DNA of 64,000 bases from Rubinisphaera margarita (GCF_022267515.1 NZ_JAKFGB010000020.1:1-64000); one strand, 5' to 3'; shown: positions 23,012 to 34,315, counted from the stretch's first letter. Notes: generated from the letters alone by a model not told the origin. Numbers and translations are program-made.

Positions 23012-26000
23012 GTGGAGCGAAAATACGGCCGAGAAGCGGAGACGTTGTACGTGCACGGAAAATCAGACAGCCAGCAGGAAACGAAATGGAGCGTAGCCGC
23101 TCTCTTTCTCGGCCGACTCGGGGGGAAGCGGCCTCGTCGGGCCGTTCCGACTCGGCAAGCTGACGACTCGTGGAGCGACCTGTTTTTCCGCTGGCTGGGA
23201 CAGCGGAAACCCGCACCGGCTCTGGTTCCCGTTCCGGTGCATCGCCCGCTGCGAACCGTTCGGCTCGAAGAACGCCGCCTGCTGAGTGTGACCGCCGGCG
23301 TCAACGGCAACGTACTTGAAATCGTCGGCGATGGGCTCGGCAGCGATGAAACCGTTCGCGTCGAAGTCGACTACATGACCGATACGCTCGAACTCTTCGA
23401 CGAACTCAACAACAACATTCTGATCGACGGCAACGCCTCGGTCACGCTCGGATCGATCACGGGCGGCCTGGAGTTTGATCTCAAGGGCGGAAACGACACG
23501 ATCATCACCGCTCCGATCGACTCGCTCTCGATCACGGTGATCGACGATCTCGGCACCGACGAGGTCCGGCTCTCCGGCGATAATTCCATCACCGGCGGTG
23601 CGATGAACATCACAGCCGAGGAGATCACGCTGACGGGCGACTTCGTGCTCGGCGGCGATTTCACGGCGAATGGCTCTGTCGAAGTTCTGGCGGCCACGAC
23701 CTTCGACGTCACCGGCCAGATGGACTTTACCAGCACGGTCACGTCGATGACCGGCTCGGAATCGCTCGACCTGACGACGACCGGAACGGTCACGTTTCAG
23801 GATGCGGTCTTCGATCTCGGGCTGCTGACGATCGATTCGCAAAGTTCGGTTTCGCTGGAGAGTCTGCAGCACTCGAGCAATACCGGCCAGCTCGATATCA
23901 CCAGTTCCACCGGCGTGCAGGTCACGGGAGCCATCTCAGGTTTTGAACAGATTGACGTCCAGAGTTCCGGCCTGGTCGACTTCAACGACGCGATCTCGCA
24001 GGCGCCGGCGTTCGCGGCTGGCAGCAATATCGATATCGCGGCTGATTCGGTGGAGTTTGATGCCGATGTCAGCGGCTTCAATTCGGTCGCCGTCGATGTC
24101 GACACGGAATTACGCATCGCAGCCGATTTGTTCGGCATCGATCAGTTCACAGTCACGGGAACGGGCCAGACTCGGTTCAATGGGGCAGCGGCTCAGAGTG
24201 TGTCCGCCGACGCGATCGACATTCAGGTCGACGCCGTGCTCGATCAGCACGTCACGCTCGATGGCGAATCGTCCATCACGCTGGCGAATGTGACCGACGG
24301 CGGAGCGGTTTCCAACTTGACGCTCGAATCGGAAGAAATCACAACGAAAGGCATTACCGGAGTCGGTACGCTTTCGATGACGGCCATCGCCCTCGGCCCA
24401 GCTGGCGGCAACATTCTCGTTCAGGGCGATGTGACCGATGTCGTGAATGTCTCGGTTGAAGCCACTCGACTGGTCACTTTCGAGCAGACCCTGACCGGAA
24501 CGGGAGCGGGAACGTTTGCACTGACTTCGGCGACGACCGCGACATTCAATCAGAACTCCGGCGGCCTCTCCGGATTTACTCAGCTCGATGTTACGGCCGA
24601 TGACGCTGTGTTCGTGGGAGCTCTCTCCTCGCTTGGTCCCGCGACAGTGACCGTGCAGAACAGCGTCGATTTCCAGGATACACTCAGCACCGTCTCCTCT
24701 CTCACGCTCGATGGCAACGGAACGGGAGCGTTCGGAGCTGACGTCTCCGTGACGGGCGATATCGACATCACTCTGGCCGGCAACACCGACTTCGATCTCA
24801 CCACGCTGTCCGCTCAGAATCTTACGGTTCAGAACACGGTTTCAGTCAGTAACTCGGCGAACTTCACCATCGGCAGTCAACTCTCGCTGATGAGCTCGCT
24901 GACCGGAGCCGCGGGCGTCAATCTGACTGCGTCCGCCGATACAGTTTCCATTGATGGAGCCATTCAGACGTTCGATCAGCTGCAGTTGACCGGAACAACG
25001 TCAACATCGCTCGCCGGCAATGTATCAGGCGTCGGAACTCTGACTCTTCTCGGCGGTCCGGTTGAACTGTCGATGGCCACGATTACCGCCGACAATGTGG
25101 CGATCACGCCGCAGGTGACCGTTGTGAATTCGCTCACGATCGACGCCGATCAGGCCACCTTCGATGGCGTGGTGCAGGACAGCGGAGCGAGTGTCATCCT
25201 GCAGTTGATCGACGGCACCGACTTCGACTTCAACGCGAACGTGACCGGGTTTGATCAACTGCTGATCACCTCGGCGGCCACCGAGTTCAACGGCGTTTCC
25301 AGTATCAACACTGTCGCTCTGAATGGGGCGGGCGTTACGCGAATCGCCGGAGATCCCTGGACGAATATCGGAGAAGCAACATTCTCCACCACGGTTGAAC
25401 TGACGGGAGCGATCAAGTTTGACGCCGTTGATCAGCTGCATTTCCTGAATACGCTGTCCGGCGTCACCATGGCCGATTCTCTGGAAGTGCTGAACGGCAC
25501 AGCCGTTGATTTTGTGGCGATTGATAACCTGGTCACCCTCGACGTGCAGGCCGCCGATACGATCGACTTCAATGATACGGTCACGAACGTCGGCGACTGG
25601 ATCACTGAGGCGGGAGTTCTCACCACGGTCGACTTCGCTCAGCTCTCGGTCGACTCGGCTGAGTTCCATGGCCCGGTCGAATTCACACAGACGCTGGAGA
25701 TTCTCGCCACTAACAATGTGCTGATCGAAGGTCCGCTGCAGGGGAGTACGGGGGCCGAGGACTTCACGATCGATGCGACGGATATCGATCTCGGCGACTT
25801 CAGTCAGATCTCTCTGGTCACGCTCGACGGTTCGAGTTCAATCCGCCTGAGTGGAACACAGTCAGCGGCCACGTTTGAAGCGACCACCACCGATTTCACC
25901 GGCGAGAGTCAGTTGACGGTCGGAACCGGCACGCTGACGGTGACCGCTGAGACGATGGACATCACCGGCACGGCGACGCTGACGGCCAACGCGGGAATCG

Positions 26001-29000
26001 TTCTGATTCCATTGGACACCAGCACCTCGGTCGGACTCGGCGGAACGATTGGCGATCCGGCAGCCGGGACGTTCAATCTGACGGCCGCCGAGATCGGGCG
26101 ATTCGCATCGACTGGCACAATGACAATCGGCCGGGCGGATCTCGCCGCCACGGTCACAACCCATGAACTCGATATCAGTGGCGAACAGTTCGATCTGACG
26201 CTGCTCGCCGGAGCAGGAAGCGATCTGAACATTCTGCAGGCCCTGACGATCGGGGCCAATAATCTCCTCGTCACGACCCCGACGTGCATCACGATTGCCG
26301 ATGCGGTCTCGGCGACCGGAGCAGCTGCGATTGGCATGGACGCGATCGATGCGATCACGTTCACCGACAACGGAACGGCTTCCACAGCGACGGGGCTGCT
26401 GGAGTTCACGTCCGGAAACACGATTACGTTCGAGCAGTCGATGGTTAATGTCCTGTCGACCGCCGGCGGTCAGTTGCATCTGATGACCAATGACGTGCGG
26501 ATCGATGCGGATTCCGCCTTCACAACGGGACCTGCGGGCGGAAACATCGTGATCGATGCAGCCGTGACGTCGCAGTCGAACAGCCTGTTCGATCTCTCGC
26601 TGACAGCCGGTACCGGGACCATCAACTTCAACGACACCGTCGATTCGCTGGACGCGTTGACGGTCACCTCGGCCGATGATGTCGTCTTCGCCTCGACGAT
26701 CATGGACTTCAATGTTCTTGATATCACCGCGACCGATCTGACGCGGTTCCAGGGCGATGTGACAGGCGTGGGCCAGCTGACGACAGCCGCGACGGGCACC
26801 ACTCAGTTCGAAACGGGCATCTTCAGCGTCGACACGGCGAACTTCGGCAACGATGTGCTGCTGATGACTTCCGTCGATTTCACGGCGACCGGAGCGGTGA
26901 CGTTTGCCAGCCGGGTTGATGGCAATGCGGCGACGCATTCTCTCGTGCTCGATGCCGGCGGCGATGTTCGCTTTGAAGACGAAGTTGCGACCCTCGACGA
27001 GTTGAATGTCTCTACAGTTGCCGGGCAGGAGATCGTCTACGTTGGGCAGGTGACCTCGATCGGAACACTCACCACCGGGGCGGGGGGCCGGACGGTTGTT
27101 GAGACCGATCTGATCTCCGCGGACGTCGCGACGTTTAACAATCCGACCAGGATTGAGAACGATGTCGTGATGCAGATCGCCGGAGCCCTGCAGTTCACGA
27201 GTGCGGGCGAGTCGATTTACACCGCCAGCAATGGTTCGCTCGATATCACAGCCGGTTCAACTCAGGTGGATGGATCAATCTCGAACCTCACTTCGCTCGA
27301 TGTGACGGCTGCGGGCGAGACCCGCTTCAATGGCAACTTTGTGAATATCGATGCGGTTCAGACCGACGGGGGCGGCGAAACAGTCTTTGGCGGGATGCAG
27401 ACACTCGAAATCGGGACGGCCACGTTCACCGATGCGGTCCGCATGCTCGATGACGTGACCATCAATGCGACCGGGGCTGTGGCGTTCCAGAATACTCTCG
27501 ATGCCGATGGAGCGGATGTCGATCTCGATATCACGTCTGCCTCGGCGACTTTCACCGGAATCGTGAGTGACTTTGCCTCATTGAATGTCACCGCAGCCGG
27601 TGCAACCCGGTTCAATGCGAACGTCACCGACGTCGCTGTTCTGCAGACGGATGGCGGCGGGACGACTGTCTTTTCCGGGAATCAGACCGTATCAATCGGC
27701 ACCGGCACGTTTGGCGATCAGGTCGATCTGGAAGGAGATGTGACCTTCGATGTCGGCACGTCGCTCGAGTTCCAGAGTCTGGTTCAGGGGACGGTCGCCG
27801 ATGTCGATCTTGAGATCACCTCTGCTGCAGCGGCTCCCGTGACCTTTGGGGCGGGCGTTGCCGACCTTGAATCGCTACTGGTGACGACCGTCGGAACGAC
27901 TCGCTTCACCGGCGATGTCACCAACGTCAACTCGTTGCAGACCAACGGGGGCGGAACCACGGTCTTCACGGGCACTCAGTCTCTGCAGATCGGACAGGCC
28001 ACGTTCGATGATGCCGTCGAGCTCGAAGGCAATGTCGATATCACGGCGACCGGTGCGGTTTCGTTCCTGAATGGGATCACCGGGACCAACGCAGCCGAGC
28101 TGTCGGTCGATGCAGCCGGGACGACCAGGTTCACCGGAAATATCACCGATGTCGCCATGCTTGAGACCACCGGCGGTGGGGAGACAGTCTTCACCGGAAA
28201 CCAGACGCTCACGATCGGTTCGGCATCGTTCGATGACAATGTCCGGCTCGAAGGCGATGTGACGCTGAACGCCACCGGTTCGGTCGACTTCAATGGCGAA
28301 CTGGCTGGCGACACGATTGCGGAACTCGTAATCGACACCGGCTCCGACATCACGTTCCACAGCGGCGTGTCCGATCTGGCGCTGCTCGATGTGACTGCGA
28401 TGGACGAGGTGCGGATCATCGGCTCGGTGACCGATGTGACCACGCTCAATGTCGATGCCGCCACGCGAACGATTCTGGAAACGCCGAGTATTTCCGTCGG
28501 CACCGCGATGTTTAGCGGCGATGTGACCGTACGGACGTCGCTGATGCTCAACGCGGCCGGCGATGTGACGTTTAACGATCCGGTCAGTGGAGAAACTGGC
28601 ACGGAACAGCTGCAGATGACCTCCGGCGAAGACATCGTGTTCGGCGACACCCTTTCGCAGCTGCAAACTGTCACGCTGAATGCGACCGACACGATTCTCT
28701 TCTCGGGCAATCTCACCGATGTCGGCACGCTGGTCGCGACCAGCGGGATGGGGACGACGCTCGATGCGGCCAGCTTCAACATCACCGACGCGACCTTCAA
28801 CGGCGATGTCCTCCTGACGCAGGATGTGACGTTCGTTGACGGGACTTCGCTTGTCTTCAACGACAATGTTCAGGGAATCACGGGGGCGGAGTCGCTCTTT
28901 ATCGGACCGACGGCCGGGGACGTGACTGTTGTCGGGACGGTCAGCAATCTGACTGATCTGGTTCTAAATGGCCCGGATGATGTCGACTTCCAGTCGGCAG

Positions 29001-32000
29001 TGACGGTGTCTGATCTGCTGCAGATCATCGGCGCGACCGGGAGCGTCAACTTCAGTGGGCCCGTGAGTGCCGGGACGATTTCGCTGGCAGGCGACTCGCT
29101 GGAGATTCACGACAACATGACCGCAACCACCGGCGGCATCACCCTGGATGCAGTCGACAGCGTGCTCATCGACGCCACCATTGAAACAACCGCGCCTGCT
29201 GCCGCTGCGATTTCCATTGAAGCCGGCCAGATGATCGAGTTCACCGCTCAGGGGCATGTCATCAACCAGACCGGCGGTACGACCACGCTGACAGCCGATG
29301 ACTCGACTCCGGCTGGGACGAGTCAGATTCTCATGGCCGATGGCTCTTCGGTCGAAACAACCGGCTCCATCGAGATGAACGCAGCTGGTGATATGACGGT
29401 GGCCCACGTGCTGTCGGATACGTCGCTGATCAATGCGATTACGGTGACGAGCCGCAACGGAGCGATCATCGATGCCGGCGATTCCGCGCGGGAGTTTGTG
29501 ACAGACGGGCGGCTCACGATTCAGTCAGCAATCGGAATCGGCTCAGCCGACAGGCTGGAGATCAACGTTGGTGAAGTTGATCTGGAGAATGCCGCGGGGA
29601 ATATTCAGCTGACCGATGAGACGACACTCGATGTCGTCGGCATCTCCCAGACCGGAATGGGGAACGTGTTGGTCATTACCGAAGCCGGGCCGATGTCGGT
29701 TCTTGGCAGCGGGACGGGAGTCTCGACGGTGGGTGGATTGATCACGCTCGATGCTCAGGGCGGGGGCTCGCTGCTGGTTGAGCAGCAGATCAGTTCGCTG
29801 GGCGGAGATGTCATGCTGTTCGCGGACACCGGCATTCAAACCGGAATGAGCGGCTCGGTGGTGACGACCGGAGTCACTGGAGTTGACGGCGGCGCTTTGA
29901 CGATCCAGGTCCGCGGCACGGGTGACGTGTTGCTCGAACAGCGGCTCGAGACGTCTGTGGCAAATGGCGGAGCGGGCCCGGCTCGGAATGCGGGTACGAT
30001 CACGATCACCACAGCTGATGGGAGCGTCTTCACGGATCGCATTCTGGCAAACGGCGGCACGGCAGCCGGCGGGAACGGCGATGGTTCCCTGATTTCGATC
30101 ACGGCGAATGGCGGCTCGATCGAACTGCGGGGAGAAACAACCACCGTCGGCGACACGGACGGTGAAGTCGTGATGACGGCGACCGATTCGATTCTCGACC
30201 GAGCAGACGGGCAGACGCTGATTAACGCTGGCCGGGCTTCGTTCACGGCTGGGCAATCAATTGGAGAGATTTCCGACTTCGCGATGGCGACCGGAAACGC
30301 GATCGATCTGCAACTGTCGGTTGCGCTCGATCGAGCCGAGGTTCAGCAGGCGGGCGGCGAGATTCATCTCCATCACACCGGCGACCTGTTCGTTTCCGAT
30401 GGAGCCATCATTCTCGATGCCGATGGAGCAGCCGATCTGGTGGTGACATCGACCGGCGGGCTCGATATCGGCACCGACGGCACCGGTCTCGTCACCTCAA
30501 CGGGCGATGATGTGCATCTCGTGGCAGGGACCGATCTGGTTCTGCAGGACTCTGGTATCAATGTTGGAGAAGGTCAGCTCAGGTTGACCGGCGTGAACGA
30601 TATCGTCGATGCCTCTGGTCGCGAACTGGGACTGCTCACCGCTCAGGACCTGTTTGTTCGTTCGGGAAGTGTGGGCGGAGAAACTCGGCTGCTGACCAGC
30701 GTCGACACCCTCGATGCTGAACTGACGACATCCGGCCGCGTTCTGACTGTCATCGAGAACGATGCCATCGTGCTGAATCGCGTTCACACCGTGGATGCCG
30801 ATTTCAATCTGGAAGCGGCGACTGTGGCGGCCGGCGATATCACCGTGGTCGACATCCAGGCCGGAGTCGCGACGGTGGAACTGATCGGCACCGATAACAC
30901 CAGCCGCATCGTAAACGGGGGTGGAGCAGGGCGAACGATCCAGGCTCAGTCGCTGGCGATTTCCGTAACCGACGGAGTGGCCGACAACGATCGGCTGGCC
31001 GTGGAAGTCGAGAATCTCGCCGTAGAAACAACGCGTGGCGACATCAATCTGATCGATCTCTCCGACGGGCTGACGATCACGAATGTCCGCAGCGTCTCCG
31101 GAGCATCGATCTCTGCTGGAGATGGGGATGATCATATTGATCTCCGCACGGTCGGATCGATGCAGGTCGATTCCGAGGTTCGGAACACCGGCGGCGGAAA
31201 TGTGCTGCTGGCGGCGACCGGGGAAACCGATGCCGATCTGACGATCGACGCCCGCGTGGCCGCGGAAAGCGGGACGGGGAACGTTGCCCTCACAGCGGTT
31301 CGCAATGTCAGCCTCGATGGCGCTGCGGCGATTGAAACCGATCAGACCGGCGAGATCCTCGTCAGTGCCGGGGAAGACCGGCTGTTGACCGGCACCGTCG
31401 ATGGGGTTAACGACGCCGCGATCTTCATGAATGCGACCTCGACGATTGCCTCTGATGCTGGCGATGTCCTGCTGCGGGCTTCCGGGGATGTCACGCTCTC
31501 GTCGGTCAATGCCGACGCCGATACGAATGGTGTCCGGGGTGATGTGACGATCATCGCCGATTTCGCCGGCGTCGATGGCTCGCTGATGCGAGGACTCGGA
31601 GCGGTGTCGGAGAGCACGCCGGAAGGCGTCACGAACATTACCGGGGATGCCCTGGAAATTCAGGCCGCCACGGGGATCGGCAGTAGCGACGATCTGCGGA
31701 CCGATGTCGCGACTCTTCTTGGTGTGAACGACGTTTCGGGCGATGTCCGAATCTTTGAGATTGTCGGAGCAGGGGACAATGATCTCGAGGTTCTCGGAAT
31801 TGCGAACACGGCCGGCAGCATCGACGTGATGACGGGCGACGGCTCGCTGCAGGTGACGGGGGACGTTTCCACGACTGGAGCAGGGCAGGTTCGCATTGTT
31901 TCCGGAGACGCGGATGTTGACGGCAATGGCGATCTCACGATCACGGCTGACATTACCTCGGAAACGGGCTCCATTGCACTGCGGGCAGACGGGCAGCATG

Positions 32001-34204
32001 TCACCGTTTCGAATGACGCCCAGATCGCGACGACCGACGGGAACATTGTGCTCCGCTCCGGTGCGACTGGCGATGGCGACATCATCCTGGTTGATGGCTC
32101 GGGCGTGAAGACGGGAACCGGTACGGTCTCACTTACCGCCTTTGGCGACATCTTTTTGAGCCGGGTGGAATCGACGACGGGAACCGCGATCAATATCACT
32201 GCCGATGGAGCGGTTCTTGATTCCGGCGATCAGGGCACACACGATCTCGTCGCCGAACAGGGACGCGTCACGATTACTTCCGGCGACGGCGTCGGTTCTG
32301 GCAATGCACTGGAGACGGCGATCGGCCGGCTGGTTGTGACGAACGTGGACAATAACATTGAGATCTTCGAGAGCACCGGGCTGCTGGTCGACGGAATCAG
32401 TCAGGGAGCGGGCGATGTGATTCTCTCCAGCGGGAACGCGCTCACGGTCACGGCTGCCGGAACCGGGCTCACCACAACGGGCGGAAACGTCGATCTGACG
32501 ATGCGGGGGGCTGGCGAGCAGTTTGCGTTGAATCAGGATCTGCAGACAAACGGTGGCAATGTCGCGATCAGCTCGGCTGGGGGAATTGATCTCGGGCCGG
32601 ACGCCGATCTGCTGACAGTCGGCGGATCGCTGAATGCGGACGCAGCCGATGCGTTTGTGATGAATCCGACGTCTCAGATCGATACGCTCTCTGGAACCAT
32701 CGACGTGACAGCGGGCCAGAATATCGTGGTGAGCCAGATCGGAACGACGACCGATCTCACACTCGATTCGACCAATGGCGGCGTCGTGAACGCGATGAGC
32801 GATGCCACGGTCAATCTGCGGGCAGAGCGGCTTGCGATCTCTTCTGCGACCGGCGTTGGTTCCGCTGCGGCGATGCAGACCGATGTCCGCACTCTCGCGA
32901 TCGAGAACGATCAGTCGGGCTCAATTCGCATCGTCAATCAGAGCACTGATGAGCTCGTCATCGGGCAGTTCGCCGGCGTTACCGGGATCTCGAACCGAGG
33001 CGGCAGTGAAGGGGACATCGGCGTTTTCAATCAGGGATCGATGACCGTCAGCAATGCGATCAATAACCTGAGTGGGGGAGATATCACGCTCACGGCTGAT
33101 GCAGCCGCTTCTGGGACTGACCTCACGATTGACTCGATGATCTTTGCGACGCCGAGCGGGGCGATTACTCTCAATGCCGGGCGAGACCTGTTGATCAACG
33201 ACAGTGGAGAAGAGTTCGATATCTTCGGCGGCTCGGTCACCGGATCGGCGGGTGATGACGTCGAGATTGCCGACGATGTGATCGTTCGCAGCCGGACCGG
33301 CTCGGTTGTGCAGGACCTGCCACTGATTGAGAACATCGTCACGCCTCAGGTGCTCGCGTCGGGCGACGCCAGTGTCTCGGGAGATTTCGGACGTCTGTTC
33401 GAGCAGAACTACACGATCTTCGTCGACTGGGCCGATGGCACGGTCGATGCGAACTTCGAGAACAATCCGACGCCCGAGAGCTTCACCTACAATCACACTT
33501 ACGACGGCAACCCGAATGCCGCCAATCCGGCCGCTCCAATTCCGATTACCGTGAGCATCATCGATGACCCGAACATCACGTTCTTCGAAGGGGGCGAAGA
33601 GGTCCTGCTGCCCTCGATTACGTCTGTCGCCGACGTTCCCGGTGAAGGTCTGGCATCCGGGTTCGTGTACGATCTGAGTATCGAAGTTCCTGAACTGGGA
33701 GCCGTTTCGAGCACATTCGCCGAGGCGATCGAAACGGAACAGACCGATGCGGTGCAGGATCAGGAAACGAGTGAAAACACTGGCGTGACTGAAGAAGTGC
33801 AGACGCTCGATGAACGGATTGTGAAGCTGCGGGTGTTCAACGCCGCCGGAGAAGTGGCCGAAGAGATCACGCTGAAGGGGGATCAGGCCCTGATGATCCT
33901 GAACGACTTTGTCGGATTTGTCGAAAAATACGATTTGCCCGACGGTCGCTACCAGATTCTGCAGCAGGAGCCGGGGGAATCGACGCCCCGCGTCGTCTTC
34001 GATTTACTCTTGAGAAACGGCCGCCCTGCTGACAATAGTGATGGTTTGCAGGACCGTCCGCCGACAGCTGAGGAATTCATGCAGCGGAACGGCGAGGAGA
34101 TCCCAACAGAAGGCAACTCGGAGCAGACGCCTTCCTCTCCGGATCCCACGAATACCACGCCGCAGAATGACTCGACGTCGAACGCGGATGAAATCCAGCC
34201 CTGA
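23012..34204 (+). CDS. Giant LEPR-XLL surface protein with beta-repeat array
   Basis: 3,730 residues in one uninterrupted frame from a GTG at 23012. Near residues 84-92 'RLEERRLLS' matches the LEPR-XLL motif found at the N-terminus of very large planctomycete proteins; there is no ordinary signal peptide before it. The next 3,400 residues are Asp/Thr/Ser/Gly/Val-rich, with one cysteine noticed, made of short repeating strands such as 'VTGVGTLxT' and 'FxGDVTxxxxxxF', suggesting a right-handed beta-helix or adhesin-like rod. A regular sub-array lies at about 1430-1770. Near residue 3465 'IFVDWADGTVDANF' and 'HTYDGNP' resemble a PKD-type module. The C-terminal 250 residues are acidic and Pro/Thr-rich with no sorting signal or anchor I recognise. 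Surface adhesion or cell-envelope structure is inference. The 3-propeller kinase follows by 111 bases. Confidence 0.85.
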   Translation: MERKYGREAETLYVHGKSDSQQETKWSVAALFLGRLGGKRPRRAVPTRQADDSWSDLFFRWLGQRKPAPALVPVPVHRPLRTVRLEERRLLSVTAGVNGNVLEIVGDGLGSDETVRVEVDYMTDTLELFDELNNNILIDGNASVTLGSITGGLEFDLKGGNDTIITAPIDSLSITVIDDLGTDEVRLSGDNSITGGAMNITAEEITLTGDFVLGGDFTANGSVEVLAATTFDVTGQMDFTSTVTSMTGSESLDLTTTGTVTFQDAVFDLGLLTIDSQSSVSLESLQHSSNTGQLDITSSTGVQVTGAISGFEQIDVQSSGLVDFNDAISQAPAFAAGSNIDIAADSVEFDADVSGFNSVAVDVDTELRIAADLFGIDQFTVTGTGQTRFNGAAAQSVSADAIDIQVDAVLDQHVTLDGESSITLANVTDGGAVSNLTLESEEITTKGITGVGTLSMTAIALGPAGGNILVQGDVTDVVNVSVEATRLVTFEQTLTGTGAGTFALTSATTATFNQNSGGLSGFTQLDVTADDAVFVGALSSLGPATVTVQNSVDFQDTLSTVSSLTLDGNGTGAFGADVSVTGDIDITLAGNTDFDLTTLSAQNLTVQNTVSVSNSANFTIGSQLSLMSSLTGAAGVNLTASADTVSIDGAIQTFDQLQLTGTTSTSLAGNVSGVGTLTLLGGPVELSMATITADNVAITPQVTVVNSLTIDADQATFDGVVQDSGASVILQLIDGTDFDFNANVTGFDQLLITSAATEFNGVSSINTVALNGAGVTRIAGDPWTNIGEATFSTTVELTGAIKFDAVDQLHFLNTLSGVTMADSLEVLNGTAVDFVAIDNLVTLDVQAADTIDFNDTVTNVGDWITEAGVLTTVDFAQLSVDSAEFHGPVEFTQTLEILATNNVLIEGPLQGSTGAEDFTIDATDIDLGDFSQISLVTLDGSSSIRLSGTQSAATFEATTTDFTGESQLTVGTGTLTVTAETMDITGTATLTANAGIVLIPLDTSTSVGLGGTIGDPAAGTFNLTAAEIGRFASTGTMTIGRADLAATVTTHELDISGEQFDLTLLAGAGSDLNILQALTIGANNLLVTTPTCITIADAVSATGAAAIGMDAIDAITFTDNGTASTATGLLEFTSGNTITFEQSMVNVLSTAGGQLHLMTNDVRIDADSAFTTGPAGGNIVIDAAVTSQSNSLFDLSLTAGTGTINFNDTVDSLDALTVTSADDVVFASTIMDFNVLDITATDLTRFQGDVTGVGQLTTAATGTTQFETGIFSVDTANFGNDVLLMTSVDFTATGAVTFASRVDGNAATHSLVLDAGGDVRFEDEVATLDELNVSTVAGQEIVYVGQVTSIGTLTTGAGGRTVVETDLISADVATFNNPTRIENDVVMQIAGALQFTSAGESIYTASNGSLDITAGSTQVDGSISNLTSLDVTAAGETRFNGNFVNIDAVQTDGGGETVFGGMQTLEIGTATFTDAVRMLDDVTINATGAVAFQNTLDADGADVDLDITSASATFTGIVSDFASLNVTAAGATRFNANVTDVAVLQTDGGGTTVFSGNQTVSIGTGTFGDQVDLEGDVTFDVGTSLEFQSLVQGTVADVDLEITSAAAAPVTFGAGVADLESLLVTTVGTTRFTGDVTNVNSLQTNGGGTTVFTGTQSLQIGQATFDDAVELEGNVDITATGAVSFLNGITGTNAAELSVDAAGTTRFTGNITDVAMLETTGGGETVFTGNQTLTIGSASFDDNVRLEGDVTLNATGSVDFNGELAGDTIAELVIDTGSDITFHSGVSDLALLDVTAMDEVRIIGSVTDVTTLNVDAATRTILETPSISVGTAMFSGDVTVRTSLMLNAAGDVTFNDPVSGETGTEQLQMTSGEDIVFGDTLSQLQTVTLNATDTILFSGNLTDVGTLVATSGMGTTLDAASFNITDATFNGDVLLTQDVTFVDGTSLVFNDNVQGITGAESLFIGPTAGDVTVVGTVSNLTDLVLNGPDDVDFQSAVTVSDLLQIIGATGSVNFSGPVSAGTISLAGDSLEIHDNMTATTGGITLDAVDSVLIDATIETTAPAAAAISIEAGQMIEFTAQGHVINQTGGTTTLTADDSTPAGTSQILMADGSSVETTGSIEMNAAGDMTVAHVLSDTSLINAITVTSRNGAIIDAGDSAREFVTDGRLTIQSAIGIGSADRLEINVGEVDLENAAGNIQLTDETTLDVVGISQTGMGNVLVITEAGPMSVLGSGTGVSTVGGLITLDAQGGGSLLVEQQISSLGGDVMLFADTGIQTGMSGSVVTTGVTGVDGGALTIQVRGTGDVLLEQRLETSVANGGAGPARNAGTITITTADGSVFTDRILANGGTAAGGNGDGSLISITANGGSIELRGETTTVGDTDGEVVMTATDSILDRADGQTLINAGRASFTAGQSIGEISDFAMATGNAIDLQLSVALDRAEVQQAGGEIHLHHTGDLFVSDGAIILDADGAADLVVTSTGGLDIGTDGTGLVTSTGDDVHLVAGTDLVLQDSGINVGEGQLRLTGVNDIVDASGRELGLLTAQDLFVRSGSVGGETRLLTSVDTLDAELTTSGRVLTVIENDAIVLNRVHTVDADFNLEAATVAAGDITVVDIQAGVATVELIGTDNTSRIVNGGGAGRTIQAQSLAISVTDGVADNDRLAVEVENLAVETTRGDINLIDLSDGLTITNVRSVSGASISAGDGDDHIDLRTVGSMQVDSEVRNTGGGNVLLAATGETDADLTIDARVAAESGTGNVALTAVRNVSLDGAAAIETDQTGEILVSAGEDRLLTGTVDGVNDAAIFMNATSTIASDAGDVLLRASGDVTLSSVNADADTNGVRGDVTIIADFAGVDGSLMRGLGAVSESTPEGVTNITGDALEIQAATGIGSSDDLRTDVATLLGVNDVSGDVRIFEIVGAGDNDLEVLGIANTAGSIDVMTGDGSLQVTGDVSTTGAGQVRIVSGDADVDGNGDLTITADITSETGSIALRADGQHVTVSNDAQIATTDGNIVLRSGATGDGDIILVDGSGVKTGTGTVSLTAFGDIFLSRVESTTGTAINITADGAVLDSGDQGTHDLVAEQGRVTITSGDGVGSGNALETAIGRLVVTNVDNNIEIFESTGLLVDGISQGAGDVILSSGNALTVTAAGTGLTTTGGNVDLTMRGAGEQFALNQDLQTNGGNVAISSAGGIDLGPDADLLTVGGSLNADAADAFVMNPTSQIDTLSGTIDVTAGQNIVVSQIGTTTDLTLDSTNGGVVNAMSDATVNLRAERLAISSATGVGSAAAMQTDVRTLAIENDQSGSIRIVNQSTDELVIGQFAGVTGISNRGGSEGDIGVFNQGSMTVSNAINNLSGGDITLTADAAASGTDLTIDSMIFATPSGAITLNAGRDLLINDSGEEFDIFGGSVTGSAGDDVEIADDVIVRSRTGSVVQDLPLIENIVTPQVLASGDASVSGDFGRLFEQNYTIFVDWADGTVDANFENNPTPESFTYNHTYDGNPNAANPAAPIPITVSIIDDPNITFFEGGEEVLLPSITSVADVPGEGLASGFVYDLSIEVPELGAVSSTFAEAIETEQTDAVQDQETSENTGVTEEVQTLDERIVKLRVFNAAGEVAEEITLKGDQALMILNDFVGFVEKYDLPDGRYQILQQEPGESTPRVVFDLLLRNGRPADNSDGLQDRPPTAEEFMQRNGEEIPTEGNSEQTPSSPDPTNTTPQNDSTSNADEIQP
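27300..28330 (+). repeat. In-frame repeats inside the LEPR-XLL gene
   Basis: Four units carry the block 'LQT[DN]GGGTTVF.G.Q.L.IG.ATF.D.V.LEGDVT' (DNA landmarks near 27358, 27646, 27937 and 28159). The first three are spaced by about 96-98 codons and the last by about 72, as if part of one unit was lost. Divergence is at the codon level, so these are old protein repeats, not recent DNA duplications. Confidence 0.7.
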
Positions 34205-34315
34205 CTTCTCGCTGTGAGCGCGGGACGCGTCCGTGCAGAGCTCAAGTTCAAGTTGTAGAATGATCTGTTCTCAATCCTCCGCGGGCCCACGCGGGAGTCC
34301 CAATCGGATAACATT

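Noticed and set aside
27300..28330. Regular repeats considered as a CRISPR array
   Set aside because: Units are nearly 300 bases, diverged, in frame and encode protein strands.
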